Source: Chitinophaga pendula (GTDB taxonomy: Bacteria; Bacteroidota; Bacteroidia; Chitinophagales; Chitinophagaceae). Taken from it: a DNA stretch of 64,000 bases. The stretch is from NCBI RefSeq assembly GCF_020386615.1, contig NZ_CP077769.1, positions 2,914,001-2,978,000 on the forward strand, read 5' to 3'. This document shows, piece by piece, positions 51,213-60,830 of this stretch. The translations under genes were made by a program, and so were the position numbers. Below the pieces are notes generated by a model that was not told the origin of the DNA, did no database searches, and was given only the letters and a program-made list of their open reading frames with translations. Each line of letters begins with the position of its first letter. The first letter of the stretch is position 1.

Positions 51213-52922
51213 TCAGTAGCATTCTTCTTCCCTATTCATAGCTGGTTTGCAGAATAGTTGGATGATAGCTGCCAGTACGAGTACGAGCAGGCATCCGATG
51301 GCGTTGAGCCAGAGGAAGGAGACGATATCTGATTTATAGACGGTGATGACGAGTACTTCAGAGATGATGGCGGCGTAGAAGATGGCCGTCCCACCTATCC
51401 ATTTCATATAGAAAGCGACGAGGAATATGCCGAGTATGACGCCATAGAAGAGGGAGCCCAGGATATTGACGGCTTCGATGAGGCTTCCCAGCTGGCTGGC
51501 GAACTGGGCGACGGCGACGCAGAAGACGCCCCATACCAATGTCCACCATTTGGAGACGGACAGGTAATGTTCTTCGGTATTGCCGGTGCTGATCATCCGT
51601 TTATAGATATCGATCACGGTGGTGGATGCCAGTGAGTTGAGTGCGGCGGCGATGCTGCCCCATGCGGCCAGGAAGATGATGGCGATGAGCAATCCTACCA
51701 GTCCTTTGGGGAGGTTATTGACCACGAAGTGAAGGAATATATAATTGGTATCGTTGGTATCGGCGGCAGGGTCGGCTTTTTTAATGAGCTCGACGGCTTT
51801 CATGCGGACCTTGTCGGAAGCCATTTCTGTTGCTTTGAGTTGGCTTTTGGCGTTGGCGATGGCTGTTTCATCTTTTTGTTTGAGGGAAGCGGCCAATGTT
51901 TTCACCTGTTGTTGTTTGCGGGATGCCAGGGCGGCATGTTCCTGTTCGAGTGCTTTGAGGGCCGGGCCTTCTGCGGTGGTGTATACTTTGTTTAGTTGGG
52001 CCTGGTTGAAGAAAACGGGGCCTTTGAAGTAGAGATAGAATACGAATACGAGGGCACCGAGGAGTAGTATCAGGAATTGCATGGGTACTTTTACCAGGCC
52101 ATTCATGAGGAGTCCGAGGCGGCTTTCGGTGACGGAGCGGGCGGTGAGGTAGCGGCCTACTTGGGACTGGTCGGTGCCGAAGTAGGATAATGCGAGGAAG
52201 AACCCACCGATGAGGCCACTCCATATATTATAGCGGTCTTTCCATTGGAAGTCGGTGACGATGACGTTGAGTTTGTCCATTTTGCCGGCGGTCATGAGGG
52301 CATCTTTGAAGCCGATGTCTGCGGGGAGGAGGTGGATGACCATCCATCCGGCGAGGAACATACCGACGAAGATGATCCCTAGCTGGAGGGTTTGGGTGTA
52401 GCTGACGGCTTTGGTTCCTCCTGCCATGGTATAGACGATGAGTAGTCCGCCCATGACGATATTGGTCCAATATATATTCCAGCCCAGCAGGGAGGACAGT
52501 ATGATGGACGGGGCGTAAATGCTGATACCGGTGGATAATCCGCGCTGTATGAGGAACAGTGCGGAGGTGAGTGTGCGTGTTTTGAGGTCGAATCGCATCT
52601 CCAGGTATTCGTAGGCGGTATACACTTTCAATTTATGGAAGATGGGTACGAAGGTGATGCAGAGGATGACCATTGCGAGTGGCAATCCGAAGTAGTATTG
52701 TACGAATCGCATGCCATCGGTGAATGCCTGGCCTGGTGCGGACAGGAAGGTGATGGCACTTGCCTGTGTGCCTATGATGGATAATAGTACGATATACCAA
52801 GGCATGGATTGGCTACCCAGGAAGTAGTCGCTGATGTCCCGCTGGCCTCTGCTTTTCCAGATACCATAACATATGATGCCGGTTAGTGTGCCTATCAGCA
52901 CGATCCAATCTGCTATACTCAT
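51213..52922 (-). CDS. sodium/solute symporter (SSS family)
   Basis: A 569-aa SSS-family transporter with about 13 helices and the family blocks SIIGTQASAITFLSAPGQAF near 50-69, YEYLEMRFD near 101, TGISIYAPSIILSSLLG near 130, and AAWGSIAAALNSLASTTVIDIYKR (the Na2 site Ser/Thr region). Between about 300 and 385 it carries a charged, helical insert (EQEHAALASRKQQQVKTLAAS...) between membrane helices. This is the last gene of the operon with the PIG-L deacetylase and the two tiny membrane proteins; the ATG overlaps the stop of the 37-aa gene. Confidence 0.92.
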   Translation of the reverse strand: MSIADWIVLIGTLTGIICYGIWKSRGQRDISDYFLGSQSMPWYIVLLSIIGTQASAITFLSAPGQAFTDGMRFVQYYFGLPLAMVILCITFVPIFHKLKVYTAYEYLEMRFDLKTRTLTSALFLIQRGLSTGISIYAPSIILSSLLGWNIYWTNIVMGGLLIVYTMAGGTKAVSYTQTLQLGIIFVGMFLAGWMVIHLLPADIGFKDALMTAGKMDKLNVIVTDFQWKDRYNIWSGLIGGFFLALSYFGTDQSQVGRYLTARSVTESRLGLLMNGLVKVPMQFLILLLGALVFVFYLYFKGPVFFNQAQLNKVYTTAEGPALKALEQEHAALASRKQQQVKTLAASLKQKDETAIANAKSQLKATEMASDKVRMKAVELIKKADPAADTNDTNYIFLHFVVNNLPKGLVGLLIAIIFLAAWGSIAAALNSLASTTVIDIYKRMISTGNTEEHYLSVSKWWTLVWGVFCVAVAQFASQLGSLIEAVNILGSLFYGVILGIFLVAFYMKWIGGTAIFYAAIISEVLVITVYKSDIVSFLWLNAIGCLLVLVLAAIIQLFCKPAMNREEECY

Positions 52923-53032
52923 GAAAAAGCTTTAGTGAAGAAATAGAAAAACAGTATTAATGCGACGAGGGTAAGGATGACCAGTGCATACCACATCCAC
53001 CAGGCCGGGAATAATGGCGGGCGTTCTTTCAT
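52919..53032 (-). CDS. 37-aa single-helix membrane peptide
   Basis: ATG 53032 opens MKERPPLFPAWWMWYALVIL and the TGA overlaps the symporter ATG (TCATGA). The product has one transmembrane helix (about 13-32) with an aromatic patch (PAWWMWY) at the membrane border. The tight coupling suggests a small subunit or helper of the SSS transporter, as known for DUF4212- or YhdT-like partners of some SSS transporters; this is inference from position and topology. Confidence 0.65.
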   Translation of the reverse strand: MKERPPLFPAWWMWYALVILTLVALILFFYFFTKAFS

Positions 53033-53066
53033 GATGTTGTATTAAGTGGTTTAGATTACAGGTTCA

Positions 53067-53228
53067 TTATTTTCTTCCGGAGAGGAGTCCACCACCCAGC
53101 AGACCGAGTCCGAGGCCGATGAGCAGGCCTATGTGTACCCGTTTGATAGCGATCCCTATCACAATGCCTAGTATTATACACAGTCCGGCGGCGATGGAGC
53201 GGCGGGAGCTATCCGGCTTTTTTGCCAT
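53067..53228 (-). CDS. 53-aa double-helix membrane protein
   Basis: ATG 53228 begins MAKKPDSSRRSIAAGLCIIL and the product ends LLGGGLLSGRK. It has two hydrophobic stretches with Gly-zipper character (about 14-27 and 33-48, GLLIGLGLGLLGGGLL). It lies 5 bp after the deacetylase stop and 34 bp before the 37-aa gene. It is likely a small inner-membrane protein of the same operon. No family is recognised. Confidence 0.65.
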   Translation of the reverse strand: MAKKPDSSRRSIAAGLCIILGIVIGIAIKRVHIGLLIGLGLGLLGGGLLSGRK

Positions 53229-53233
53229 AATAT

Positions 53234-55711
53234 TTATTTTTTATCGGAGAGCAAATTTATGAATAAGCGATAAGCTCCCGGTACGCCGGCTGGTAATTGG
53301 CGGAAGAAAGACAGGCCGGTGTATACGTATCTGCCTTTTCCGTAGCGGGCGATGATGGTGCTGCCGTCGCGGAGCGGTTCGTCTTTGTCTTGCATGGAGA
53401 AGAGTTTACCATACCGGTTATCTATATTTTCCGGGAAGTACAGTCCTCTTTCCTGTACCCAGCCATCGAAGTCCTGTTGGGACAATTTGTTGGGATACTG
53501 CATGATGTCTTTGGCGGCATCGAGTATTTGCACGGATGCGTTTTCGTCGGTGACCCTGTCCCTGGAGAGTGCGAATGGGTATGGGCCCAGTTCGGTGGTT
53601 ACCAGCGGGCTATTGGTGTTGTATTGTACCAGGAGTGTTCCTCCATTCTTCACATATTCGAGCAGTCTGGGTTGCCAATATTTGAGGCGAGGGTTTGTAT
53701 TATACGCTCTTACGCCGGTGATGATAGCATCGTACTGTTGGAGTGATCCATCCATGATCTCTTTTTCGCCCAGGAGGGAGACTTGATACCCTACCTGTTG
53801 GAGGGCGGCGGCCACTTTATCTCCTGCTCCTGCAATATATCCCAATTTGTTGCCATTGTGTTGCAGGCTGACGGTAACCAGCTTGCCCTGGGCGGTGGGG
53901 AATAATGTGATGGAGGGGATGTGGTCGTAGTTGATCTGGAGGATACTTTGCGTGTATTCTTTGCCGTTGACATTTATTACTACGGTGAAGGAGTCGGTTT
54001 TATTGGCACCATTGATCTTTGCGGGCGCGACGTGGAAGCGTATTTCTTTTTCGTCGCCTTTGCCGGAGAGTTCGAAAGGCTGGGTTTGTTCCTGTGCGGA
54101 GAATCCATGCGGGAGGCGTAAGGTAACGGCTCCTTTGGCGCCGGTGGTCATGGCCTTCAATTTAATTGGTACCACCTGGGCTTTTGTGTCGGTGAATATC
54201 CATACTGGCGTGGCCAATGTGGCGACTACGGGGGGAGCGATGACGAGGGATTCGTACAGTTCTCCTTTAACCGGGTCGGTGTATTTGTATTGGAAGGGTC
54301 TGTGGATGTTGAATGGTTGGCCGGCGATGGTGAGGTCGATGGACGCTTCCAGCGGCGGTATGTTTTCAGGATATCCTACCAACATTGGGTCGGGGATGCC
54401 GTATTCGCCAGCGGTATGGTCCTGGCGGAGCCAGTACGGTTGGGTAAATACGGTGGTATTGGGTACGTTGAGTTGTTGCGGGAAGGTGATTAGTTGTCCT
54501 GGCTGTAGGGAGGTGTTATTCAATGCGGTGTCTTTGCCGGGGATGTGCAGGCTGGACAGTTGTACATTGATATTACTGTTGACGATGAGTTGTACGGATG
54601 CTGGGGCGTTCTGTCCGGGAGTGAGGGTAGGTTGCTGGCTATAGGCTTCTACCCAGAGGCCGGTGCAGGCGATGACCAGTTGTTCTGTTTCTTTCAGTTT
54701 GATATCGCGCCAATAGCTCTGTGGTAGTTGTTGCAAGGCTTTACGGAGTTCGAGCAAGGCAGGAACGGCGGAGGCGGGGTTATCCATATTATATGCGGCG
54801 GTGGCATTGTCTACCAGGGCGGGGATGTTTCCGGCATTGGGTATTCTATCCCAGGAGGTGGAGACGCCATCGAGGAGGTTATTTTTCGGAGCGGGGCCTT
54901 TAATGGGGGTAAAATATTCGAGGGCTGTGCCACGGGCGGCTGGTACGCCGAAGCCCTGGCTTTTGTGTTGGGAGCGGCTTTCTGCCGCTATTTCTCCATA
55001 ACCTTTACCCAGGAGGTGATTGAATACGCCTACGTTGATCTTGAATTGATCGTCGGCGGTGGTGTTGATGGAGCCGAAGGAGTAGGTGTTCCAGAGGAGG
55101 CGTTTGGCCTGCCAGGGTTTTAGGTATTGCAGTTGTTCGGGGTATTGTTTTGGGTCGGCGGCGGCGTCGAATGCTTCGGCGGCGAGGATGGCGGAGGCGG
55201 TATGGTGGCCGTGGCCTGCTCTGCTATCGGCCGGGAAGCGGCATATGATGATATCGGGTTGGAATTTGCGGATGACCCATACGACGTCGCCGAGTATTTT
55301 CTTTCTATCCCAGATGGTGAATGTTTCTGCCGGGTTTTTAGAGAATCCGAAGTCGCGGGCGCGGGTAAAGAATTGTTCGGCGCCATCTATACGACGGGCG
55401 GCGAGCAGTTCTTGTGTGCGGATGAGGCCGAGGAGTTCTCCTTGTTCGTCGCCGACGAGGTTTTGGCCGCCGTCGCCGCGGGTGAGGGAAAGGTACCCGG
55501 TACGGTAGCACTTTTCCTGGGCGAGGTATCCCAGCAACCTGGTGTTTTCATCATCCGGGTGGGCGGCGACGTACAGTACGCTACCCAAGGTGTCCAGTTT
55601 ACGCAGTTTCAGTTTAATCTCAGCAGCATTCAGCGAGGGCGAAGGTTGTGCCCAAGCTGGGATAGCGGCTGTCAATCCTATTAACAGTGCGATACAATTT
55701 CTCAAAAGCAT
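53234..55711 (-). CDS. PIG-L family deacetylase with ThuA-like C-terminus
   Basis: The 825-aa exported protein (signal LLIGLTAAIPAWAQ) has a PIG-L/LmbE deacetylase domain at about 35-300 with AAHPDDEN (His51, Asp53, Asp54) and HGHH at 167-170, the zinc ligands. A long beta-rich middle (about 370-600) follows. The C-terminal region (about 610-825) resembles a glutamine-amidotransferase/ThuA-like fold (YDAIITGVRAYNTNP, LLEYVKNGGTLLVQYNTN). It probably removes acetyl groups from N-acetyl sugars in the periplasm. It precedes two tiny membrane genes and the symporter. Confidence 0.88.
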   Translation of the reverse strand: MLLRNCIALLIGLTAAIPAWAQPSPSLNAAEIKLKLRKLDTLGSVLYVAAHPDDENTRLLGYLAQEKCYRTGYLSLTRGDGGQNLVGDEQGELLGLIRTQELLAARRIDGAEQFFTRARDFGFSKNPAETFTIWDRKKILGDVVWVIRKFQPDIIICRFPADSRAGHGHHTASAILAAEAFDAAADPKQYPEQLQYLKPWQAKRLLWNTYSFGSINTTADDQFKINVGVFNHLLGKGYGEIAAESRSQHKSQGFGVPAARGTALEYFTPIKGPAPKNNLLDGVSTSWDRIPNAGNIPALVDNATAAYNMDNPASAVPALLELRKALQQLPQSYWRDIKLKETEQLVIACTGLWVEAYSQQPTLTPGQNAPASVQLIVNSNINVQLSSLHIPGKDTALNNTSLQPGQLITFPQQLNVPNTTVFTQPYWLRQDHTAGEYGIPDPMLVGYPENIPPLEASIDLTIAGQPFNIHRPFQYKYTDPVKGELYESLVIAPPVVATLATPVWIFTDTKAQVVPIKLKAMTTGAKGAVTLRLPHGFSAQEQTQPFELSGKGDEKEIRFHVAPAKINGANKTDSFTVVINVNGKEYTQSILQINYDHIPSITLFPTAQGKLVTVSLQHNGNKLGYIAGAGDKVAAALQQVGYQVSLLGEKEIMDGSLQQYDAIITGVRAYNTNPRLKYWQPRLLEYVKNGGTLLVQYNTNSPLVTTELGPYPFALSRDRVTDENASVQILDAAKDIMQYPNKLSQQDFDGWVQERGLYFPENIDNRYGKLFSMQDKDEPLRDGSTIIARYGKGRYVYTGLSFFRQLPAGVPGAYRLFINLLSDKK

Positions 55712-55806
55712 ATACAGGTACGTGGTTTACAGATCGTCAAAAATAATAATTAATTGTGCGCTGCGATAAAAATGTGATAGCCGGGGGGAGTTGTGGATAA
55801 AAAAAC

Positions 55807-55835
55807 AACGCTCCGATACTGTTGGTACCGGAGCG
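55807..55835 (-). terminator. terminator after the second susD gene
   Basis: ACGCTCCG pairs with CGGAGCGT around a 13-nt loop; on the minus strand a TGTTTTTTT tract follows. It lies 31 bp past the susD stop and separates the Sus operon from the deacetylase operon. Confidence 0.75.
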
Positions 55836-55865
55836 TATTTATTCGAGACAGATGAGGAGGTTGGT

Positions 55866-57311
55866 CTAGTAACCTTTGTTCTGCTGTCCTCTGATGTTTG
55901 GATTGGCATCGAGTTCCCGTTGAGGTATGGGAGCGATGACTTTATCATTAGGATAGGTGATAGCGAGGGTTGAGTTGCCGCTAAAGAACTTGGTGAAGTT
56001 CTGTTTGGTGCGGTTGAGGTCGAAGAGGCGGAATCCTTCGAAGGCCAGTTCTTTGCGGCGTTCGTTCCAGATCGCTTTGAGGAGATCGTTGCCGGTGAGG
56101 GTGATATTGGGAGCGGTGGGATCTGCTCTTTTCACGATCAGGTTGAGATCTTTCTGTGCGTCTGCGTCGCGGCCCAGGCGGGCGAGTGCTTCGGCTCTGT
56201 TAAGGTATATTTCTGCGAGGCGGATGAGTTTCAGGTTTTCGCTGAAGTTGTTGATGTCTTGGTATTTATTGATGATATAACCCGGGTTCTCTCCTCCGCT
56301 TCCGGTGCGTCTGCCTCTGGTGATGAATTGGCGGCGGGCGTCGGTGGCGGTGTAGGCGTTATAGAGGTCGGCGGTGGCGATGGCATCGCCGTAGCCACCC
56401 TGGGCGTACATATATACGAGGGAGTTAGTGCCTCTGTTGTCGGTTGGTGTATTTACTACTTCGAGGATAGTTTCGGTGTTTGCATTTGTTTTGAAACCGG
56501 TAATTACCTGTGAGTTGTCGAGGAGTGTGTATCCACCCTTTGTGATCACTTCGGTGGCGGTGGCTTCTGCTGCGGTCCAATCTTCTTTATATAACATTAC
56601 GCGGCTGAGTAGGGCGCGGGCGGCATGTATGTTAAAGCGGCCTTTGGTGCCTACGTTTGCCGGGAGTAGTTCCAATGCTTTATTGAGATCGGCTATGATG
56701 AGGTCATAGTTTTGTTTGACGGTGCTACGTGCCGGGAATTGTGGTTGATCGGGATCGATGGTAGTTACGATCGGTACGCCCATGTGGCCGGCATTCTGAG
56801 TAGCGTTGTAAGGCTGTGCGTATAGGCGGCAGAGGTCGAAGTAAGCGAATGCTCTGAGGGAGTATGCTTCTCCGAGCAGTTGTCTGGCTTCGGCGGTATC
56901 GCGCGGTGTTTCGGTCAATTTGATGCCCGGGCCTTTTTGGATGAGGAGGCAGCTATTGGCGACTACGCGATAGAGCAGGTTCCAGGTATCTGAAGTAGTA
57001 GTTTCAGTTGCAATTACAACATACTGATCCTGACTGCGGTAGCGACCACTATTTAATACACTGATGAAAGCATTATCCGACATTAATTCTGGGATAATGG
57101 AGTAGGTTCGTCCGTAATAGCTTTCGCTTTGGAGGAAGTTGTAGTCTCCTGATACGGCGGCTCTCATGGTGGGGAGGTCGACGATTGCGTCGGGTATTTC
57201 GGTGGCCTGTTCCGGCTTTACGCTCAGGAAGTCTTTGCTGCAAGCGGTGATTAGTGCCGGAGCTGCCAAGGCGAGTAACAGGTATTTATATTTAGAGGAG
57301 AAGCGATTCAT
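55866..57311 (-). CDS. SusD/RagB-family outer-membrane lipoprotein
   Basis: The 481-aa lipoprotein (LLLALAAPALITACSKD, lipobox Cys) has the SusD fold: LSVKPEQATEIPD, a TPR scaffold (LGEAYSLRAFAYFDLCRLYAQPYNA) and the RagB end (WNERRKELAFEGFRLFDLNR, VIAPIPQRELDANPNIRGQQNKGY). It is the surface-exposed ligand-binding lid of the SusC encoded 30 bp upstream. It belongs to the sigma-FecR-SusC-SusD unit. No degrading enzyme is in the immediate operon, but a PIG-L deacetylase follows. Confidence 0.95.
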   Translation of the reverse strand: MNRFSSKYKYLLLALAAPALITACSKDFLSVKPEQATEIPDAIVDLPTMRAAVSGDYNFLQSESYYGRTYSIIPELMSDNAFISVLNSGRYRSQDQYVVIATETTTSDTWNLLYRVVANSCLLIQKGPGIKLTETPRDTAEARQLLGEAYSLRAFAYFDLCRLYAQPYNATQNAGHMGVPIVTTIDPDQPQFPARSTVKQNYDLIIADLNKALELLPANVGTKGRFNIHAARALLSRVMLYKEDWTAAEATATEVITKGGYTLLDNSQVITGFKTNANTETILEVVNTPTDNRGTNSLVYMYAQGGYGDAIATADLYNAYTATDARRQFITRGRRTGSGGENPGYIINKYQDINNFSENLKLIRLAEIYLNRAEALARLGRDADAQKDLNLIVKRADPTAPNITLTGNDLLKAIWNERRKELAFEGFRLFDLNRTKQNFTKFFSGNSTLAITYPNDKVIAPIPQRELDANPNIRGQQNKGY

Positions 57312-57341
57312 AGTTCTGTTTTTTTGGTCAAGCTATAAAGG

Positions 57342-60300
57342 TTAGAAGTTGATGTCGATACCAGCGAGGAGAGTTTTGAACACGGGAGGTCTCTGGTCGA
57401 AAACACCTGTTACCGGTACTTCCGGGTCCATGGTCAGGTGTTTGTCTTTTACGTAGGTGAAGAGGTTATTGGCTCTTACGTACAGTTTGACATCTTTGAT
57501 CTTAGCGCTTTGCAGCCAGCTTTTTGGCAGTTGGTATGCGAAGGTGACGTCTCTGAGGCGGATGTAGCTACCATCGTAGATGAAGCGGGAAGAGTTCTGG
57601 TTGGACAATCCTGTTTGTCTGCCGAGGTAGAATACTCTAGGTACGTCGGTGATATCGCCAGGTTTCTGCCAACGGTTGTTGTAGAGGTATCGGGACATTT
57701 TGCCGGTGGCGTTGAAGCCGCTGCTACCATCTGATTCGGTAAAGGAGGCCCAGCTATCGAATACTTTGTTTCCCCAGTTGAAGAAGACCTGGAAGCTGAG
57801 GGAGAATCCTTTGTATCCGAAGGAGTTGGTGAGGCCGCCGAAGAATTTGGGTAATGCGCTACCCTGAGTGAAGCGTTGTGCTTCGCCATAATTTTTGGTG
57901 GTACCTGATTTGGAGCCATCTTTATACCAGAGGGCTTCTCCTGTTTGCGGATCTACGCCAGCGAATCCCTGCATGAAATATTGATAGAAGTCGTTGCCTA
58001 CGGTACGCAGGAAGGTACCGGTCATATCGTTATCCAGTTGGGTGATGCGATTTTTTTGTGTGGAGATGTTGAAGTCGGTGTTCCAGTTGAAGCCCCCATC
58101 ATTGTCGGAGATGATGTTGCGGGATGACAAGGTGATTTCCCATCCGCTGTTTTTCATGCTACCGGCGTTGCGGGCGACGGTGGTAACCCCGTTAACGGAG
58201 GATACGGGTACATCGAGGAGGAGGCTGGACGTTACGCGTTCATAGTACTCTATGGTACCGGTGATACGATTTTTCCAGAGGCCGAAGTCGAGGCCTACGT
58301 TGAATGGTTTGTTTTGTTCCCAGGTGAGGTATCTGTTAGGGAATTGCGAGAGGGCGTATCCTGGTCTGCCATCGTAGTCGGAGCCGCTGTTGTAAAGGCC
58401 TCTGGAGGCGAAGTTGCCGATATCCTGGTTACCATTGGTACCGTAGCTGGTGCGCAGTTTCAGTTCGCTGAAGGTTTGTTGTGATTGCATGAAAGGTTCC
58501 ATGTGGACGTTCCAGGCGAGGCCTAGGGACCAGAAGGTACCGAAGCGTCTGTCGGCGCCGAACCGGGAGGAGCCATCACGGCGTACGGAGCCGCTCAGGT
58601 AGTATTTTTCGCGGAAGTTGTAGCTGGCATTTACGAATGCCCCTGTCAATGCGTTTTCCGTTTGGGTAGTTTCTGTGCCTTCGGGTTTGGACGCGTTGGC
58701 CAAGGTTGTTTTACCCGGGAGGAAGTTAGAGGCGACGGTTGTGCTGGTGTTGTTGCGGGTGCGTTGTGCTTCGTAACCCAGGAAAGCGCTAACGCCATGG
58801 TCGACGCCGAATTTCCTATTAAAGCGGAGGATGTTGGTGCTTACCCAGTTGTTCCACAAGCTGGTACCGAAGGAGCCTCTACCGTTGACGGTGCGGCCAT
58901 CGCCGAATTCGGGGGGATAGAAGTAGCTATTTTGTACATAGTTGAGGTCGAGACTCAGTTTGGTTTCGAAGCTCAGCCAGTCCATAATTTTATATTTAGC
59001 GCCTACGCTACCGAGGAGGCCGTAGATGGCGGCTTCGCGGGTAGTTGCTTCGTTAACTGCTACCGGGTTGAAGGTAGAGTTGTAGCTAAAGTCGTAGGAG
59101 CCATCCGGGTTATAAATGCGCAACCATGGTTGGAGGCGGTAGAGGGAACGTACCGGGTTGGCGAAGCCACCGGCGTCACCCACGGCATTTCCTTTTTGGT
59201 AATTGAGGCCCAGGTTGAGGTCGAAAGACAGGCGATCGTTGGCGGTGTTGGTGACATTTACTTTAGCGGTAGCGCGATTGTATCCTACGCCTTTGAGGGC
59301 GGCTTTAGAGTTATAGATACCACCGGAGGCGTAGAAGCGTGTTTTGTCGTTGCCACCGGAAGCGGAGAGGTTTACCTGCGAGAAGTTGCCAGAGCGGGTG
59401 AGTGCGTCGATCCAGTCGGTGTTGACGGTGGTATCGATCCCTGCGTTTTTAAGGACTACGTTATTGAAGGAATCTACTTTGCCCGGGTAGCGGTTGGTGA
59501 ATCCTTCGCGGAGTAGTTCTACCATTTCGCTGGTGTTAAGGGGGCGATCTTTTTTAGGGATGGTGAGGAGGTTGACACCCTGTTGAGCGGATATGCTGAA
59601 GGATGTTTTGCCTGATTTCCCTTTTTTGGTGGTGATGAGTATTACTCCGTTGGCGGCGCGGGAGCCGTAGAGGGAGGCTGCGGAGGCATCTTTGAGGACG
59701 GTTACGGACTCGATGTCGGCGCCGTTGATACCTGCGAGGTTATTTACGTTATAGTCGGTGATGGAGCTGCTGACTACGGGTACGCCATCTATTACATATA
59801 GTGGTGTGCTACCGGCGGTGATGGATCCGACGCCTCTGATGCGGATGTTGGGAACGGAGCCTGGCTGGCCGGAGCCATTTACGGATTGTACGCCCGCGAT
59901 GTTACCCTGGAGGCCTTCCTGGAAGCTGGCTCTGGGGGCTTTATCGAAGGCCTGGGGTTTCAATGTGGAGGCGGAACCGGTGAAGGACGCCTTTGTTTGT
60001 GTATTATAGGCTACTACCACGACTTCGCTGAGACCTTTGGCATCATCTTTCAAGGTAATGTTGAGGACTTTACGGTTCTCGACGGGTACACGTTGCTGGA
60101 TAAAGCCGATGTGGGTGAATTCGAGTACGGCAGTAGAAGGTGCTTTTATTTCGTATTCGCCATTGGCATCGGTGGAGCTACCGCGGTTAATGTTGACGAT
60201 GCGGATGGATACGCCGGGCAGTGGTTGCCCCAGTTCGTTGGTCACTTTACCTTTTACGGTGATCTCTGCTATGTTGGCATTTTCGGGAGCGATGGCCACG

Positions 60301-60644
60301 AGATTGCTGGAGAGCAGGCGGTATGTAAGGTCTGTTTTAGACAATACGGCGGCCATTACCTGGTCGAGGCTGGCGTTGGTTGCATGCAGGCTTACTTTGC
60401 GATTGGTGGGGATCATGTCGTTGCGGTAAACGAAGCGGAAGTCACTTTGTTTTTCGATCTCTTTGAGCAATTTGGTTAACTGCACATCGTTGAGATTGAC
60501 AGTGATCAGGCGTTGTCCGTTGGCGTTACCCCATACCTGCATGCAGGATAACAGGACAATGAAGAAAGATAGTTTCATCAGCAAAAATGCTTTTCCGATT
60601 GTGTAAGGGGACAATGGAAGGACATTAAGTCTGTTTTTTTGCAT
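57342..60644 (-). CDS. SusC/RagA-family transducer with STN domain
   Basis: From ATG 60644 (MQKNRLNVLPL) the roughly 1100-aa protein has a signal peptide and an STN domain (about 40-125, VNLNDVQLTKLLKEIEKQSDFRFVYRNDM), which contacts FecR. A CarboxypepD_reg-like domain (ITVKGKVTNELGQPLPGVSIRI), the TonB plug (VVVVAYNTQTKASFTGSA, the GYG replaced by AYN) and the barrel follow. The frame also allows an ATG at 60689, but the residues before MQKNR look like leader sequence. It is the transport and signalling partner of the SusD at 55866 and the FecR at 60831. Confidence 0.93.
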   Translation of the reverse strand: MQKNRLNVLPLSPYTIGKAFLLMKLSFFIVLLSCMQVWGNANGQRLITVNLNDVQLTKLLKEIEKQSDFRFVYRNDMIPTNRKVSLHATNASLDQVMAAVLSKTDLTYRLLSSNLVAIAPENANIAEITVKGKVTNELGQPLPGVSIRIVNINRGSSTDANGEYEIKAPSTAVLEFTHIGFIQQRVPVENRKVLNITLKDDAKGLSEVVVVAYNTQTKASFTGSASTLKPQAFDKAPRASFQEGLQGNIAGVQSVNGSGQPGSVPNIRIRGVGSITAGSTPLYVIDGVPVVSSSITDYNVNNLAGINGADIESVTVLKDASAASLYGSRAANGVILITTKKGKSGKTSFSISAQQGVNLLTIPKKDRPLNTSEMVELLREGFTNRYPGKVDSFNNVVLKNAGIDTTVNTDWIDALTRSGNFSQVNLSASGGNDKTRFYASGGIYNSKAALKGVGYNRATAKVNVTNTANDRLSFDLNLGLNYQKGNAVGDAGGFANPVRSLYRLQPWLRIYNPDGSYDFSYNSTFNPVAVNEATTREAAIYGLLGSVGAKYKIMDWLSFETKLSLDLNYVQNSYFYPPEFGDGRTVNGRGSFGTSLWNNWVSTNILRFNRKFGVDHGVSAFLGYEAQRTRNNTSTTVASNFLPGKTTLANASKPEGTETTQTENALTGAFVNASYNFREKYYLSGSVRRDGSSRFGADRRFGTFWSLGLAWNVHMEPFMQSQQTFSELKLRTSYGTNGNQDIGNFASRGLYNSGSDYDGRPGYALSQFPNRYLTWEQNKPFNVGLDFGLWKNRITGTIEYYERVTSSLLLDVPVSSVNGVTTVARNAGSMKNSGWEITLSSRNIISDNDGGFNWNTDFNISTQKNRITQLDNDMTGTFLRTVGNDFYQYFMQGFAGVDPQTGEALWYKDGSKSGTTKNYGEAQRFTQGSALPKFFGGLTNSFGYKGFSLSFQVFFNWGNKVFDSWASFTESDGSSGFNATGKMSRYLYNNRWQKPGDITDVPRVFYLGRQTGLSNQNSSRFIYDGSYIRLRDVTFAYQLPKSWLQSAKIKDVKLYVRANNLFTYVKDKHLTMDPEVPVTGVFDQRPPVFKTLLAGIDINF

Positions 60645-60830
60645 ACTTTTAGATTGTGATAGGTCAATAAATTCCAGGCAGGCATACATGACGAATGCGC
60701 CTACTGCCTGAGATGATCGTTACAAGGGGAAATGTTGCAGCATTTCCTCTTTTTGTTCCTTCTTAATTGTTGGCGATATTTTAAAATCCGGAATGTTTAT
60801 TATTCATAAGCCACTTATTCAATCGTTCTA

